Shown one piece after another: positions 14,711-28,100 of a DNA stretch of 64,000 bases. The stretch is taken from positions 15,099,981 to 15,163,980 of the forward strand of contig JARWKL010000008.1 in assembly GCA_029961685.1 (NCBI GenBank), in the 5' to 3' direction. The stretch's first letter is position 1. Every line of letters begins with the position of its first letter. This DNA comes from Aristolochia californica (Eukaryota > Streptophyta > Magnoliopsida > Piperales > Aristolochiaceae). Below the pieces are notes generated by a model, which saw only the letters and a list, made by a program, of their open reading frames with translations, did not search any database and had not been told where the DNA came from. The translations under genes and the position numbers were made by a program.

Positions 14711-16064
14711 TAAGGGGGACGCGGAGGATTTTTAACTGAGTGTTGACTCCCAATCCATAAGTCATTCCTTAAAAAAATATAGCCCGTTACGCATGATAAA
14801 TCACTTTACAATCATCTATGATCGTTAGGTCAGCTTTTTGTAAAAGGCCAAAATAATGGCTTGTTTGACTTGGGTAAATATCCACCGCACGTTCACTTGA
14901 GAATTTAATGTTATTCTCTTTAAAAGGATTGGATCCATAGGTCATTTGCATTTTTAACATGTTTCAAGCATGCATATCCATTTTTTAAAAGATGTGTAGA
15001 AAAAACTCTTTCTTATAAAATTCCGAGCTTTTAGGGTTGAACTAGCGGAATTTCCCATACTTGGGTAACAAAAACTTTGTGTTCATTCGTAGTGTGTGAA
15101 TAAATTTACTTTACCTACATTTTTTTATTGCTTTAAATTCTTTCCATGCATCAACTCTAAAATTTTCATTTTGTTGTGATCTATTTGCCTTTTATCTCTT
15201 TTTAATGTTTACGAGATGGAGGGAAAGTGAAAACTCAAGTTTCTATTTAAGAAAAAAGTATATATTTAAACACAATGGAAAAATTTAGAGAGAGATAATT
15301 CCAAAAAGTGGCGGTAATTTTTAGGGGTTGTAAACTCTTTTTAGTTTTTATATATTAGGTTCTTCAATCGTCGGGAAAATGGGGAGGCGGGGGATTTTTA
15401 ACTTAGTGTTTAATCCCAATCCATAAGTCATTCCTTACAAAAATATAGCCCGTTACGCATGATAAATCACTTTACAATCATCTATGATCGTTTGGTCAGC
15501 TTTTTGTAAATGGGTGAAATAATGGCTTATTTGACTCGGGTAAAAATCCCACCGCACGTTCACTTGAGAATTGAATGTTGTTCTCTTTAAAAGGATTGGA
15601 TCCATAGGTCATTTTAATCTTGAACATGTTTCTAGCATGCATATCTATTTTTTAAAACATGTGTGGAAAAATATCTTTCTTATAAAATTTTGACTTATTT
15701 GGATTGAGCTAGTGGAATTTCCCAAACTTGGATAACAAAAATTTTGTGCTCAATTGTGGTGTTTGAATAAATTTTCTATAATTAAATTTGTTTATTGCTT
15801 TAAATTATTTCCATAAATAAACTCTAAAATTTTCATTTTGTTGTGATCTATTTGTCTTTTATCTGCTCTTTTTGTTTACAAGATGAAGGGAATGTGAAAA
15901 CTCAAGTTTTGGTTTAAGAAAAAAGTATTTATCTAAAATGGAAATGCACAATGCAAAAATGTAGAGAGAGATAATTCTAAAAAGTGTTTGTAATTTTTAG
16001 GGTTTGTAAAATTTTTTTAGTTTTTATATATTGGGTTCTGCAATCGTTGGGAAAAGGGGGAGGT

Positions 16065-16089
16065 GGGGGGGGGGGGGGGGGGGGGGGGG
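16065..16089 (+). repeat. Poly-G run of 25 bases
   Basis: The island that normally reads 'aggcgggggattttt' is here an unbroken run of 25 G followed by 'tttaactgag'. The monomer is correspondingly about 20 bp long (15,598 to 16,291, 693 bp). It may be a true slippage expansion or an error in a difficult homopolymer. Confidence 0.9.
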
Positions 16090-16751
16090 TTTAACTGAGT
16101 GTTGACTCCCAGTCCATAAGTCATTCCTTACAAAAGTATAGCCCATTACGCATGATAAATCACTTTACAATCATTTATGATCGTTAAGTCAGCTTTTTGT
16201 AAATGGGCGAAATAATGGCTTGTTTGACTCAGGTAAATATCCCACCGTACGTTTATTTGAGAATTTAATGTTATTCTCTTTTAAAGGTTTGGATCCATAG
16301 GTCAATTGTATCTTTAACATGTTTGAACCATGCATATACATTTTTTAATATATGTGTAGAAAAATCTCTTTCTTATAAAATTCCTGACTTTTATGGTTGA
16401 ACAAGTGGAATTTCCAAAACTTGGATAACAAAACTTTTGTGCTCATTTGTGGTGTGTGAATAAATTTTATTCACTTACATTTGTATATTGTTTTAAATTC
16501 TTTCCATACATAAACTATAAAATTTTCATTTTTTTGTGATCTATTTGCCTTTTATCTTTTTTTTTTTTTTAAAAGATGAAGGGAAAGTGAAAACTCAAGT
16601 TTTGATTTAAGAAAAAAGCGTACAACTAAAATGGAAATGGACAATGCACAAATGTAGAGAGAGATAATTCCAAAAAGTGTCGGTAATTTTTAGGGATTGT
16701 AAACTCTTCTTAGTTTTTATTTACCAGGTTCTGCAATCGTCACGAAAAAGG

Positions 16752-16772
16752 GGAGGCAGAGGATCATCTATG
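16752..16772 (+). repeat. Deletion junction (~81 bp)
   Basis: 'gaggcagagga' is fused to 'tcatctatgatcg', removing everything from 'tttttaactgag' to 'cactttacaa'. The landmark step is 593 bp (16,291 to 16,884). Confidence 0.8.
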
Positions 16773-16839
16773 ATCGTTAGGTCAGTTTTTTTTAAATTGT
16801 CAAAATAATGGCTTTTTTGACTTGGGAAAATATCCCACC

Positions 16840-19400
16840 AAACCTTCACTTAAGAATTTAAAGTTATACTCTTTAAAAGGTTTGGATCCGTAAGTCATTT
16901 TAATCTTTAACATGTTTGAAGAATGCATATCAATTTTTTAAAACATGTGTAGAAAAATCTCTTTCGTACAAAATTCTGAGTCATAAGGGTTGAACAAGTG
17001 GAATTTCCCAAACATGGATAGCAAAACTTTTGTGTTCATTTGTGGTGTGTGAATAAATTTTCTTTACTTAGATTTGTTTATTGCTTTAAATTCTTTCCAT
17101 ACATAAACTATAAAATTTTCATTTTGTTGTGATCAAATTGCCTTTTATCTCTTTTTTTTATTTACGAGATGAAGGGAAAGTTAAAACTCAAGTTCTGATT
17201 TAAGAAAAAAGTATACATCTAGAATGGAAATGCACAATGGACAAATGTTGAGAGAGATAATTCCAAAAAGTGTTTGTAATTTTTAGGGGCTGTAAAATCT
17301 TTTGAGTTTTTATATATCAGGTTTTGCAATCATCGGGAAAAGGGGAAGGCAGGGGATTTTTAACTGAGTTTTGACACCCAATTCATAAGTCATTCCTTAA
17401 AAAAATATAGCCCGTTATGCGTGATAAATCACTTTCCAATCATCTATGATCGTTAGGCCAACTTTTTGTAAATGGGCAGAATAATGGCTTGTTTGACTCT
17501 AGTAAATTTCCCACCGCACGTTCACTTGAGAATTTAATGTTATTCATTTTAAAAGGTTTGGATCCATAGGTCATTTGCATATTTAACATGTTTCAAGCAT
17601 GCATATCCATTTTTTAAAACATGTGTAGAAAAATCTCCTTCTAATAAAATTCTGAGCTACTATTGTTAAATTAGTGGAATTTCTCAAACGTGGATAAAAA
17701 AACTTGTGTTCATTTGTGGTGTGTGTATGAATTTTATTTTCTAACATTTGTTATTGCCTTAAATTTTTTCCATACATAAACTCTAAAATTTTCATTTTGT
17801 TGTAATCTATTTTCCTTTTATCTCTTTTTTTTACGCGATAAAGGGAAAGTGAAAACTTAAGTTTTGATTTAAGAAAAAAGTAAACCTCTAAAATGGAAAT
17901 GCACAATGCACAAATGTAGAGAGAGATAATTCCAAAAAATGTCTGTAATTTTTAGGGATTGTAATGTCTTTTAAATTTTTATATATCAGGTTTTGCAATA
18001 GTCGGGAAAAGGCGGAGGCGGGTGATTTTTAACTGAGTGTTGACTCCCAATCCATTAGTCATTCCTTAGAAAAATATAGACCTTTACGCATGTTAAATCA
18101 CTTTGCAATCAGCTATGAGTTTTAGGTCAGCTTTTTGAAAATGGGCAAAATAATGGCTTGATTGACTTGGGTAATTATCCCACCACACCTTTACTTGAGA
18201 ATTTAATGTTATTCACTTTAAAAGGATTGGATCCATAGGTTATTTGTATCTTTAACATGTTTCAAGCATGCACATACATTTTTTAAAACATGTGTAGAAA
18301 AATATCTTTCTTCTAAATTTCCAAGCTATTAGGGTTGAACTAGTGGAATTTCCCACACTTGGATAACAAAACTTTTTTGTTCATTTGGGGTGTGTGAATA
18401 AATTTTCTTTACTTAAATTTGTTTATTTCTTTAAATTCTTTCCATACATAAGCTCTAAAATTTTCATTTTGTTGTGATCTATATTCCTCTTATCTTTTTT
18501 TTTGGCTTACAAGATGAAGGGAAAGTGAAAACTCAAGTTTTGATTTAATAAAAAAGTATACATCTAAAATGGAAATGCACAAAGTACAAATGTAGAGAGA
18601 GATAATTCCAAAAAGTGTCTGTTATTTTTAGGGATTGTAAACTCTTTTTAGTTTTGATTTATCAGGTTCTGCAATATTCGGGAAAAGGGGGAGACGGGGG
18701 ATTTTTAACTGAGTGTTGTCTCCTAATCCATTAGTCATTCCTTCAAAAAATATAGCCCGTTACACATGATAAATCACTTTGCAACCATCTATGATTGTTA
18801 GGTCAGTTTTTTTTAAATGGGTAAAATAATGGCTTGTTTGACTCGGCTAAATATCCCACCATACCTTCACTTGAGAATTTAATGTTATACACTTTAAAAG
18901 GATTGGATCCATAGGTCATTTGCATCTTTAATATTTTTGAAGCATGCATAACCATTTTTTAGAACATGTGTAGAAAAATCTCTTTCGTACAAAATTCCGA
19001 GCCATAAGGGATGAAGAAGTGGAATTTCCCAAACATGGATAACAAAACTTTTGTGTTCATTTGGGGTATGTGAATAAATTTTCTTTACTTACATTTGTTT
19101 ATTGCTTTAAATTCTTTCCATTCATGAACTCTAAAATTTTCATTTTGTTGTGATCTATTTGCCTTTTATCTCTTTTTTTTGTTTACGAGATGACGGGAAA
19201 GTTAAAACTCAAATTTAGATTTAAGAAAAAAGTATACATCTAGAATGGAAATGCACCATGCAAAATTGTAGAGAGAGATAATTCCAAAAAGTGTCTGTAA
19301 TTTTTAGGGATTGTAAAATCTTTTTAGTTTTTATATATCAGGTTTTACAATCGTCAGGAAAAGGGGGAGGCGTGGGATTTTTAACTGAGTGTTGGCACCC
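16840..19400 (+). repeat. Three-monomer higher-order repeat within subfamily A (~2.02 kb)
   Basis: Private variants recur every third monomer. 'ctttcgtaca' occurs at 16,961 and its counterpart at 18,982; 'ctagaatgg' in place of 'ctaaaatgg' occurs at 17,219 and 19,240; both pairs are 2,021 bp apart. The landmarks agree (16,884 to 18,905, 2,021 bp). The intervening monomers do not share these variants. Two copies of a three-monomer unit are therefore supported, the second only for its first part. Confidence 0.7.
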
Positions 19401-20015
19401 AATCCATAAGTCATTCCTTACAAAAATATAGCCCGTTACGCATGATAAATCACTTTACAATCATCTATGACCGTTAGGCCAGCTTTTTGTAAATGGGCAA
19501 AATAATGGCTTGTTTGACTCGGGTAAATATCCCACCGCACGTTCACTTGAGAATTTAATGTTATTCTTTTTAAAAGGTTCGGATCCAAAGGTCATTTGCA
19601 TCTTTAACATGTTTCAAGCATGCATATCCATTTTTTAAAACATGTCTAGAAAAATCTCTTTCCTGTAAAATTTTGAGCTATTAGGATTGAATTAGTGGAA
19701 TTTCCCAAACTTGGATAACAAAAGTTTTGTGTTCCTTTTTTGTGTGCGAATAAATTTTATTTACTTACATTTGTTTATTGCTTAAAGTTCTTTCCATACA
19801 TCAACTCTAAAATTTTCATTTTGTTGTGATCTATTTGTCTTTTATCTCTTTTTTTTTTGTTTACGAGATGAACAGAAAGTGAGAACTCAAGTTTTAATTT
19901 AAGAAAAAAGTATACTTATAAAATGGAAATACACAATGCACAAATGTAGAGAGAGATAATTCCAAAAAGTACCTATAATTTTGTTTTTAACACTTTTCAG
20001 TTTTTATATATCAGG

Positions 20016-23000
20016 TTCTGCAATCATCATGAAAAGGGGAGGTGGAGGATTTTGACTACGTGTTGACTCCCAATCCATTAGTCATTCCTTACAAAAATAT
20101 AGCCCGTTACGCATGATAAATCACTTTGCAATCATCTATGAGCGTTACGTCAACTTTTTGTAAATGGCCAAAATAATGGCTTGTTTGACTCGGGTAAATA
20201 TTCCACCGCACCTTCACTTGAGAATTTAATATTATTCTCTTTAAAAGGCTTGGATCCTTAGGTCATTTGCATCTTTAACATGTTGGAAGCTTGCATATCC
20301 ATTTTTTAAAACATGTGTAGAAAAATATCTTTCGTATAAAATTCTGAGCTATTAGGGTTCAACTAGTGGAAATTCCCAAGCAAGGATAACAACACTTTTT
20401 GTGTTCATTTGTGCTGTATAAATTAATTTTCTTTACTTACATTTGTTTATTGCTTTAAATTCTTTCCATACATCAACTCTAAAATTTTCATTCTGTTGTG
20501 ATCTATTTGCCTTTTATCTTTTTCTTTTTTTGTTTACGAGATGAATAGAAAGTGAGAACTCGAGTTTTGATTTAATAAAAAAGTATACTTCTAAAATGGA
20601 AATACACAATGCACAAATGTAGAGAGAGATAATTCCAAAAAGTACCTGTAATTTTTTCGGATTGTAAACTCTTTTAGTTTTTATATATCAGGTTCTACTA
20701 TCATCATGAAAAGGGGAGGTGGAGGATTTTGACTACGTGTTGACTCCCAATCCATTAGTCATTCCTTACAAAAATATAGCCCGTTACGCATGATAAATCA
20801 CTTTGCAATCATCTATGAGCGTTACGTCAACTTTTTGTAAATGGGCAAAATAATGGCTTGTTTGACTCGGGTAAATATCCCACCGCACCTTCACTTGAGA
20901 ATTTAATATTATTCTCTTTAAAAGGTTTGGATCCATTGGTCATTTGCATCTTTAACAAATCTCAAACATGCATATCCATTTTTTAAGACATGTGTAGAAA
21001 AATCTCTATCTTATAAAATTCCGAGCTATTAGGGTTGAACTAGTGGAATTTCCCAAGCTTGGATAACAAAACTTTGTGTTCATTAGTGGTGTGTGAATAA
21101 ATTTTTTTAGTTACATTTGTTTATTGGTATAAATTATTTCCATACATAAACTGTAAAATTTTCATTTTGTTGTGATCTATTTTCCTTTTTAGCTCTTTTT
21201 TTTTTGTTTACGTGATGAAGGAAAAGTGAAAACTTAGATTTTGATTTAAGTAAAAAGTATACATCTAAAATGGTAATGCACAATGCAAAAATGTAGAGAG
21301 AGATAATTCCAAAAAGTGTCTGTAATTTTTAGGCATGTAAACTTTTTTTAGTTTTTATGTATCAGGTTCTGCAATCGTCGGGAAAAAGGGAGGTGGGGGA
21401 TTTTTAACTAAGTGTAGACTCCCAATCCATTAGTCATTCCTTTGAAAAATATAGCCCTTTATGTAGGATAAATCACTTTGCTATCATCTATGATCGTTAG
21501 GTCAGCTTTTTGAAAATGGGCAAAATAATGGCTTGTTTGACTCGGGTAAATATCCCACTGCACCTTCACTTGAGAATTTAATGCCATTCTCTTTTAAAGG
21601 ATTGGATCCATTTGTCATTTGTATCTTTAACATGTTTGAAGCATGCATATCCATTTTTTAAAACATGTGTAGAAAAATATCTTTCATATAAAATTTTGAG
21701 CTATTAGGGTTGAACAAATGGAATTTCCCTAAGTTGGATAACAAAACTTTTGTGTTAATTTGTGGGGTGTGAATAAATTTTCTTTACTTACATTTGTTTA
21801 TTGCTTTAAATTCGTTCCATACATTAACTCTAAAATTTTCATTTTGTTGTGATCTATTTGCCTTTAATCTCTTTTTTTTTTACGAGATGACGAGAAAATG
21901 AAAACTCAAGTTTTGATTAAAGAAAAAATAATACATATAAAATGGAAATGCATAATGCACAAATTTAGAGAGAGATAATTCCAAAAAGTGTCTGAAATTT
22001 TTAGGCATTGTAATTGTTTTTTAGTTTTTATATATCAGGTTCTGCAATCATCATGAAAAGGGGAGGTGGAGGATTTTGACTACGTGTTGACTACCAATCC
22101 ATTAGTCATTCCTTGCAAAAATATAGCCCATTATGCATGATAAATCACTTTGCAATCATCTATGAGCGTTAGGTCAACTATTTGTAAATGGGCAAAATAA
22201 TGGCTTGTTTGACTCAGGTAAATATCCCACCACACCTTCACTTGAAAATTCAATATTATTCTCTCTAAAAGGTTTGGATCCTTAGGTCATTTTCATCTTT
22301 AACATGTTTGAAGCATGCATATCCATTTATTAAAACATGTGTAGAAAAATCTCTTTCGTATAAAATTCTGAGCAATTAGGGTTCAACAAGTGGAATTTCC
22401 CAAACATGGATAACATAACTTTTGTGTTCATTTGTGCTGTATAAATAAATTTTCTTTACTTACATTTGTTTATTGCTTTAAATTCTTTCCATATATCAAG
22501 TCTAAAATTTTCATTTTGTTGTGATCTATTTGCCTTTTATCTCTTTTTTATGTTTATGAGATGAACAGAAAGTGAGAACTCAAGTTTTGATTTAAGAAAA
22601 AAGTATACTTCTAAAATGGAAATACACAATGCACAAATGTAGAGAGAGATAATTCCAAAAAGTACTTGTAATTTTTAGGGATTGTATACTCTTTTTAGTT
22701 TTTATATATCAGGTTTTGCAATCATCATGAAAAGGGGAGGTGGAGGATTTTTACTACGTGTTGACTCCCAATCCATTAGTCATTCCTTACAAAAATATAG
22801 CCCGTTACGCATGATAAATCACTTTGCAATCATCTATGAGCGTTAGGTCAACTTTTTGTAAATGGGCAAAATAATGGCTTGTTTGACTCGGGTTAATATC
22901 CCACTGCACCTTCACTTGAGAATTTAATATTATTTACTTTAAAAGGCTTGGATCCTTACGTCATTTGCATCTTTAACATGTTTGAAGCATGCATATCCAT

Positions 23001-23100
23001 TTTTTAAAACATGTGTAGAAAAATCTCTTTCGTATAAAATTCTGAATTATTAGGGTTGAACAAGTGGAATTTCCCAAACATGGATACCAAAACTTTTGTC
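20016..23100 (+). repeat. Patterned A-monomer group X-X-Y-X-X
   Basis: The variant 'catcatgaaaagg', followed by 'gattttgactacgtgttgac' or a near match, replaces the usual 'cgtcgggaaaagg' at 20,025, 20,702, 22,049 and 22,723. The monomer at about 21,370 lacks it. Spacings are 677, 1,347 and 674 bp, so the X-X pair is repeated at about 2,022 bp. Linked variants ('tttgcaatcatctatgagcg', 'tgctgtat', 'agaaagtgagaactc') move with it. This is a local HOR of three monomers, or a copy of a two-monomer block. Confidence 0.7.
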
Positions 23101-23965
23101 TTCATTTGTGCTGTATAAATAAATTTTCTTTACTTACATTTTTTTATTTCTTTAAATTATTTCCATACATCAACTCTAAAATTTTCATTTTGTTGTGATC
23201 TATTTGCCTTTTATTTCTTTTTTTTTTTACGAGATGAAGGGAAAGTGAAAACTCAAGTTTTAATTTAAGAAACAAATATACATCTAAAATGGCAATGGAC
23301 CTAGCACAAATCTAGAGAGAGATAATTCAAAAAAGTTTCTTTAATTTTTAGGGATTTTAAACTCTTTTTAGTTTTTATACATCAGGTTCTGCAATCGTCG
23401 AGAAAAGTGGGAGGCTGCGGATTTTTAACTTAGTGTTGACACCCAATCCATAAGTCATTCCATACAAAAATATAGCCCTTTACGCACGGTAAATCACTTT
23501 ACAATCATCTATAATCATTAAGCCAACTTTTTGTAAATGGGCAAAATAATGACTTGTTTAACTCGGGTTAATATCCCACCACACGTTCACTTAAGAATTT
23601 AATATTTTTCTCTTTAAAAGGTTTGGATCCATAGGTGATTTGCATCTTTAACATGTTTCAAGTATGCATATCCATTTTTTAAACATGTGTAGAAAAATCT
23701 CTTTCTTATAAAATTCTAAGCTATTAAGGTTGAACTAGTGGAATTTCCCAAACTTGGATAACAAAACTTTTGATTTCATTTGTGGTGTGTGAATAAATTT
23801 TCTTTACTTACATTTATTTATTGCTTTAAATTCTTTCCCTACATCAACTCTAAAGTTTTCAATTTGTTGTGATCTATTTTGCTTTTATCTTTTTTTTTTT
23901 TGTTTACTAGATGCATAGAAAGGGAAAACTCAAGTTTTGATTTAAGAAAAAAGTTTACATCTAAA

Positions 23966-23980
23966 ATGGAAATGCAAAAA
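23966..23980 (+). repeat. Private deletion in HOR copy 1
   Basis: 'atggaaatgca' passes directly to 'aaaaatgtctgg', lacking the 'atgcacaaatctagagag' and 'ataattcc' stretch present in copies 2 (about 29,706) and 3 (about 34,797). The landmark step is 644 bp in place of 671 bp. Confidence 0.8.
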
Positions 23981-25124
23981 ATGTCTGGAATTTTTAAGGT
24001 TTGTAAACTCTTTTTATGTTTTATATATAAGGTTCTGCAATCGTCGGGAAAAGGGGAGGCGTGGGATTTGTAACTGAGTGTTGACTCCCAATCCATAAAT
24101 CATTCCTTACAAAAAAATGCCCATTGCGCAACTTAAATCACTTGACAATCATCTATGAACGTTAGGTTAGATTTTTGTAAATGAACAAAATAATGGCTTG
24201 TTTGACTAGGGTAAATATCCCACCACACGTTCACTTGAGAATTTCATGTTATTCTCTTTACAAGGTTTTTATCCATCGGTCATTTGCATCTTTAAAATGT
24301 TTCAAGCAAGCATATCCATTTTTTAAAACATGTGTAGAAAAATCTCTTTCTTATAAAATTTAGAGCTATTAGGGATGAACTAATGAAATTTACCAAACTT
24401 GGATAACAAAACTTTTGTGTTCATTTGTGGTGTGTGAATAAATTTTATTTTCTTACATTTGTTTATTGCTTTGAATTCTTTCCATGCTTCAACTCTAAAA
24501 TTTTCATTTTTTTTCTGATCTATTTGCCGTTTATGTCTTTTTTTGTTTACGAGATAAAGGAAAAGTGAAAACTCATGTTTTGATTTAAGAAAAAAGTACA
24601 CATCTAAAATGGAAATGCACAATGCAAAAATGAGGATAGAGATAATTCTAAAAAGTGTTTGTATTGTAAACTCTTTTTAGTTTTTATATATCAGGTTTTG
24701 CAATCGTCGGGAAAAGGGGTATGTGGGGGATTTTTAAGTGAGTGTTGACTCCCAATCCATAAGTCATTCGTTACAAAATTGTAGCCCTTTACGCATGATA
24801 AATCCCTTTACAATTATCTATGATCGTTAGGTCAGCTTTTTGTAAATGGGCAAAATAATGGCTTGTTTGACTCGGGTAAATATCCCACCGCACGTTCACT
24901 TGAGAATTTAATGTTATTCTCTTTAAAAGGTTTGGATCCATAGGTCATTTGCATCTTTAACAAGTTTCAACCATGTATATCCTTTTTTTAAAACATGTGT
25001 AGAAAAATCTCTTTCTTATAAAATTCTGAGCTATTAGGGTTGAGCTAGTGGAATTTCCCAAACTCTGGTAACGAAACATTTGGGTTCATTTGTGGTGTGT
25101 GAATAAATTTTGTTTCCTTACATT

Positions 25125-25140
25125 TTTTATTGTTGACTCC
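25125..25140 (+). repeat. Fused monomer junction, HOR copy 1 (~285 bp deleted)
   Basis: After 'cattttttattg' the sequence jumps straight to 'ttgactcccaatcc', omitting about 285 bp that normally lie between these points (the rest of the T-run, 'gagatgaaggg', 'agagagataattcc' and the G-rich island). The landmark spacing falls to 388 bp (24,934 to 25,322). The exact breakpoint is ambiguous over the shared 'ttg'. Confidence 0.9.
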
Positions 25141-28100
25141 CAATCCATAAGTCAATCCTTAAAAAAATATAGCCTGTTACGCATGACAAATCACTTTACA
25201 ATCATCTATGATTGTTTGGTCAGCTTTTGGTAAATGGGCAAAACAATGGTTTGTTTGACTCGGGTAAATATCCCACCGCACGTTCACTTGAGAATTTAAT
25301 GTTATTCTCTTTAAAAGGTTTGGATCCATAGGCCATTTACATCTTTAACATGTTTCAAGCATGCATATCCATTTTTTAAAACAAGTGTAGAAAACTCTTT
25401 TTCCTATAAAATTCTGAGCTATTAGGGTTGAACTACTGGAATTTTCCAAACTGGGATAACAACACTTTTATGTTCCTTTGTGGAGTGTGAAAAAAATTTC
25501 TTTACTTACATTTCATTATTGCTTTAAATTATTTCCTTTCATGAACTCTAAAATTTTAATTTTGTTGTGATCTATTTGCCTTTTATCTCTTTTTTTGTTT
25601 ACAAGATGAAGGGAAAGTGAAAACTCAGGTTTTGATTTAAGAAAAAAGTACATATCTAAAATGGAAATGCACAATGCACAAATGTAGAGAGAGATAATTC
25701 CTAAAAATGTCTGTAATTTTATGGGATTGTAAACTCGTTTTAGTTTTTATATATCAGGTTATGCAATCGTGTGGAAAAGGGGGAAGCACTGGATCTTTAA
25801 CTGAGAGTTGACTCCCAATCCATAAGTCATTCCTCACAAAAATATAGCCTGTTACGCATGATAAATCACTTTAAAACCATCTATGATCGTTTGGTCAGCT
25901 TTTTGTAAATGGGTAAAATAATGGCTTGTTTGACTCGGGTAAATATCCCACCGCACGTTCACTTGAGAATTTAAGGTTATTCTCTTTAAATGGTTTAGAT
26001 CCTTAGGTCATTCACATCTTTAACATGTTTCAAGAATGCGTATCCATTTATTTAAACATGTATAGAAAAATCTCTTTCTAAAAAAAAACCGAGCTAATAG
26101 GGTTGATCTAGTGGAATTTCCCAAACTTGGATAGCAAAATTTTATGTTCATTTGTGGAGAGAGAATAAATTTCATTTACCCACATTTTTTTATTGCTTTA
26201 AATTCTTTCCATACAAAAACTCTAAAATTTTCGTTTTGTTTCGATCTATTTGCCTTTAATCTCTTTTTTTGTTTATGAGATGATGGGAAAGTGAAAACTC
26301 AAGTTTATATTTAAGAAAAAAGTATACATCTAAAATAGATATGCACAATGCACAAATGTAGAGAGAGAAAATTCCAAAAAGTGTTCATAATTTTTAGGCA
26401 TTGTAAACTCTTTTTAGTTTTTAAATATCAGGTTCGGCAATCGTTAGGAAAAGGGGGTGGCGGCGGATTTTTAACTGAGTGTTGAATCCCAATTCATAAC
26501 TCATTCCTTACAAAAATATAGCCCGTTACGCATGATAAATAAATTTAAAAGCATCTATGATCGTTTTGTCAGCTTTATTGAAATGGGTAAAATAATGGCT
26601 TGTTTGACTTGGGTAAATATCCCACCGCACGTTCACTTGAGAATTTAATGTGATTCTCTTTAAAAGGTTTGGATCCATAGGCTATTTCCATCTTTAACAT
26701 GTTTCAAGAATGCACATCCATTTATTTAAACATGTGTAGAAAAATCTCTTTCTAAAAAAATACCGAGCCAATAGGGTTTGTCTAGTGGAATTTCCCAAAC
26801 TTGGATAGCAAAATTTTTGTGTTCATTTGTGGTGAGTGAATAAATTTTATTTACTGACATTTTTTTATTGCTTTAAATTCTTTCCATACATAAACTCTAA
26901 AATTTTCATTTTGTTGTGATCTATTTGCCTTTTATCTCTTTTTTTGTTTACGAGATGATGGGAAAGTGAAAACTAAAGTTTATTTAAGAAAAAAGCATAC
27001 ATCTAAAATGGATATGCACAATGCACAAACGTAAAGAGAGATAATTCCAAAAAGTGTTTATAATTTATATGGATTGTAAACTCTTTTTAGTTCTTATATA
27101 TCAAGTTCGGCAATCGTTGGGAAAAGGGGGTGGTGGGGGATTTTTAACTGAGTGTTGACTCCCAATTCATAACTCATTGCTTACAAAAAAAAAACCGTTA
27201 CACATGATAAATCACTTTAAAATCATCTATGATTGTTAGGTCAGCTTTATGTTAATGGGTAAAATAAAGGCTTCTTTGACTCGGGTAAATATCCCACCGC
27301 ACGTTCACTTGGGAATTTAATGTTATTCTCTTTAAAATGTTTGGATCCATAGGTCATTTGCATGTTTAACATGTTTCAAGAGTGCATATCCATTTATTTA
27401 AACATGTGTAGAAAAATCTCTAGCTAAAAAAATACCGAGCTAATAGGGTAGATCTTGTGGAATTTCCCAAACTTGAATAGCAAAATTTTTGTGTTCATTC
27501 ATGGAGTTAATAAATTTTATTTACTTTCATTTTTTTATTGCTTTAAATTTTTTCCATACATAAACTGTAAAATTTTTATTTTGTGGTGATCTATTTGCCT
27601 TTTATCTCTTTTTTTGTTGACGAGATGATGGGAAAGTGAAAAATCAAGTTTATATTTAAGAAATAAGTATACATCTAAAATGGATATGAACAAAGCACAA
27701 ATGTAGAGAGAGATAATTCAAAAAAGTGTTTATAATTTTTAGGGATAGTAAACTCTTTTTAGTTTTTATATATCAAGTTCAGCGATCGTTGGGAAAAAGG
27801 GGAGGCGGGGGATTTTTAACTGAGTGTTGACTCCCAATTCATAACTCATTCCTTACTACAATATAGTCTGTGACGTATGATAAATCACTTTAAAATTATC
27901 TATGATCGTTTGGTCAGCTTTCTGTAAATGAGTAAAATAATGGCTTGTTTGACTCGGGTAAATATCCCACCGAGCGTTCACTTGAGAATTTAAAGTTATT
28001 CTCTTTATAAGATTTGGATCCTTAGGTCATTTTCATCTTTAACATGTTTCAAGAATGCAAATTCATTTATTTAAACATGTGTAGAAAAATCTCTTTCTAA

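Larger units (their letters stand above)
1..23600 (+). repeat. Subfamily A satellite block
   Basis: These monomers share diagnostic words: 'atggaaatgcac', 'caggttctgcaatcgtc', 'ccataagtcattcc', 'tttacaatcatc', 'atccattttttaaaacatg', 'tcttataaaattc', 'ggataacaaaac' and 'gtgtgtgaataaa'. Landmarks (GGATCC or a variant) lie at 341, 1010, 1691, 2355, 3008, 3680, 4355, 5027, 5688, 6354, 6981, 7578, 8225, 8894, 9566, 10269, 10943, 11602, 12276, 12951, 13629, 14303, 14931, 15598, 16291, 16884, 17560, 18229, 18905, 19581, 20252, 20929, 21604, 22276 and 22950. Exact GGATCC is lost at 1691, 4355, 5027, 7578, 8894, 11602 and 12951. Point differences and small indels between neighbours look more frequent here than in the right half, which suggests an older or less recently homogenised segment; that is an impression by eye. 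No other gene or element is seen. Confidence 0.93.

Noticed and set aside
23839..24096. 85-codon frame on the minus strand overlapping a 64-codon frame on the plus strand
   Set aside because: Both are created by the private deletion near 23,973 that joins frames in HOR copy 1. They are absent from the intact copies.
24181..24363. A ~60-residue open frame recurring at 29,944-30,135 and 35,035-35,226, looking like a conserved small protein family
   Set aside because: The three copies are simply the same monomer of the three HOR units. The frame is open because 'gagaatttaatg' became 'gagaatttcatg', removing a stop present in ordinary monomers. There is no homology to a known family, no start context and no sign of codon-level selection.
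25141..25260. Second transposon insertion at the fused monomer junction
   Set aside because: All bases on both sides belong to the satellite monomer. The joint is a deletion, with no inserted sequence and no target duplication.
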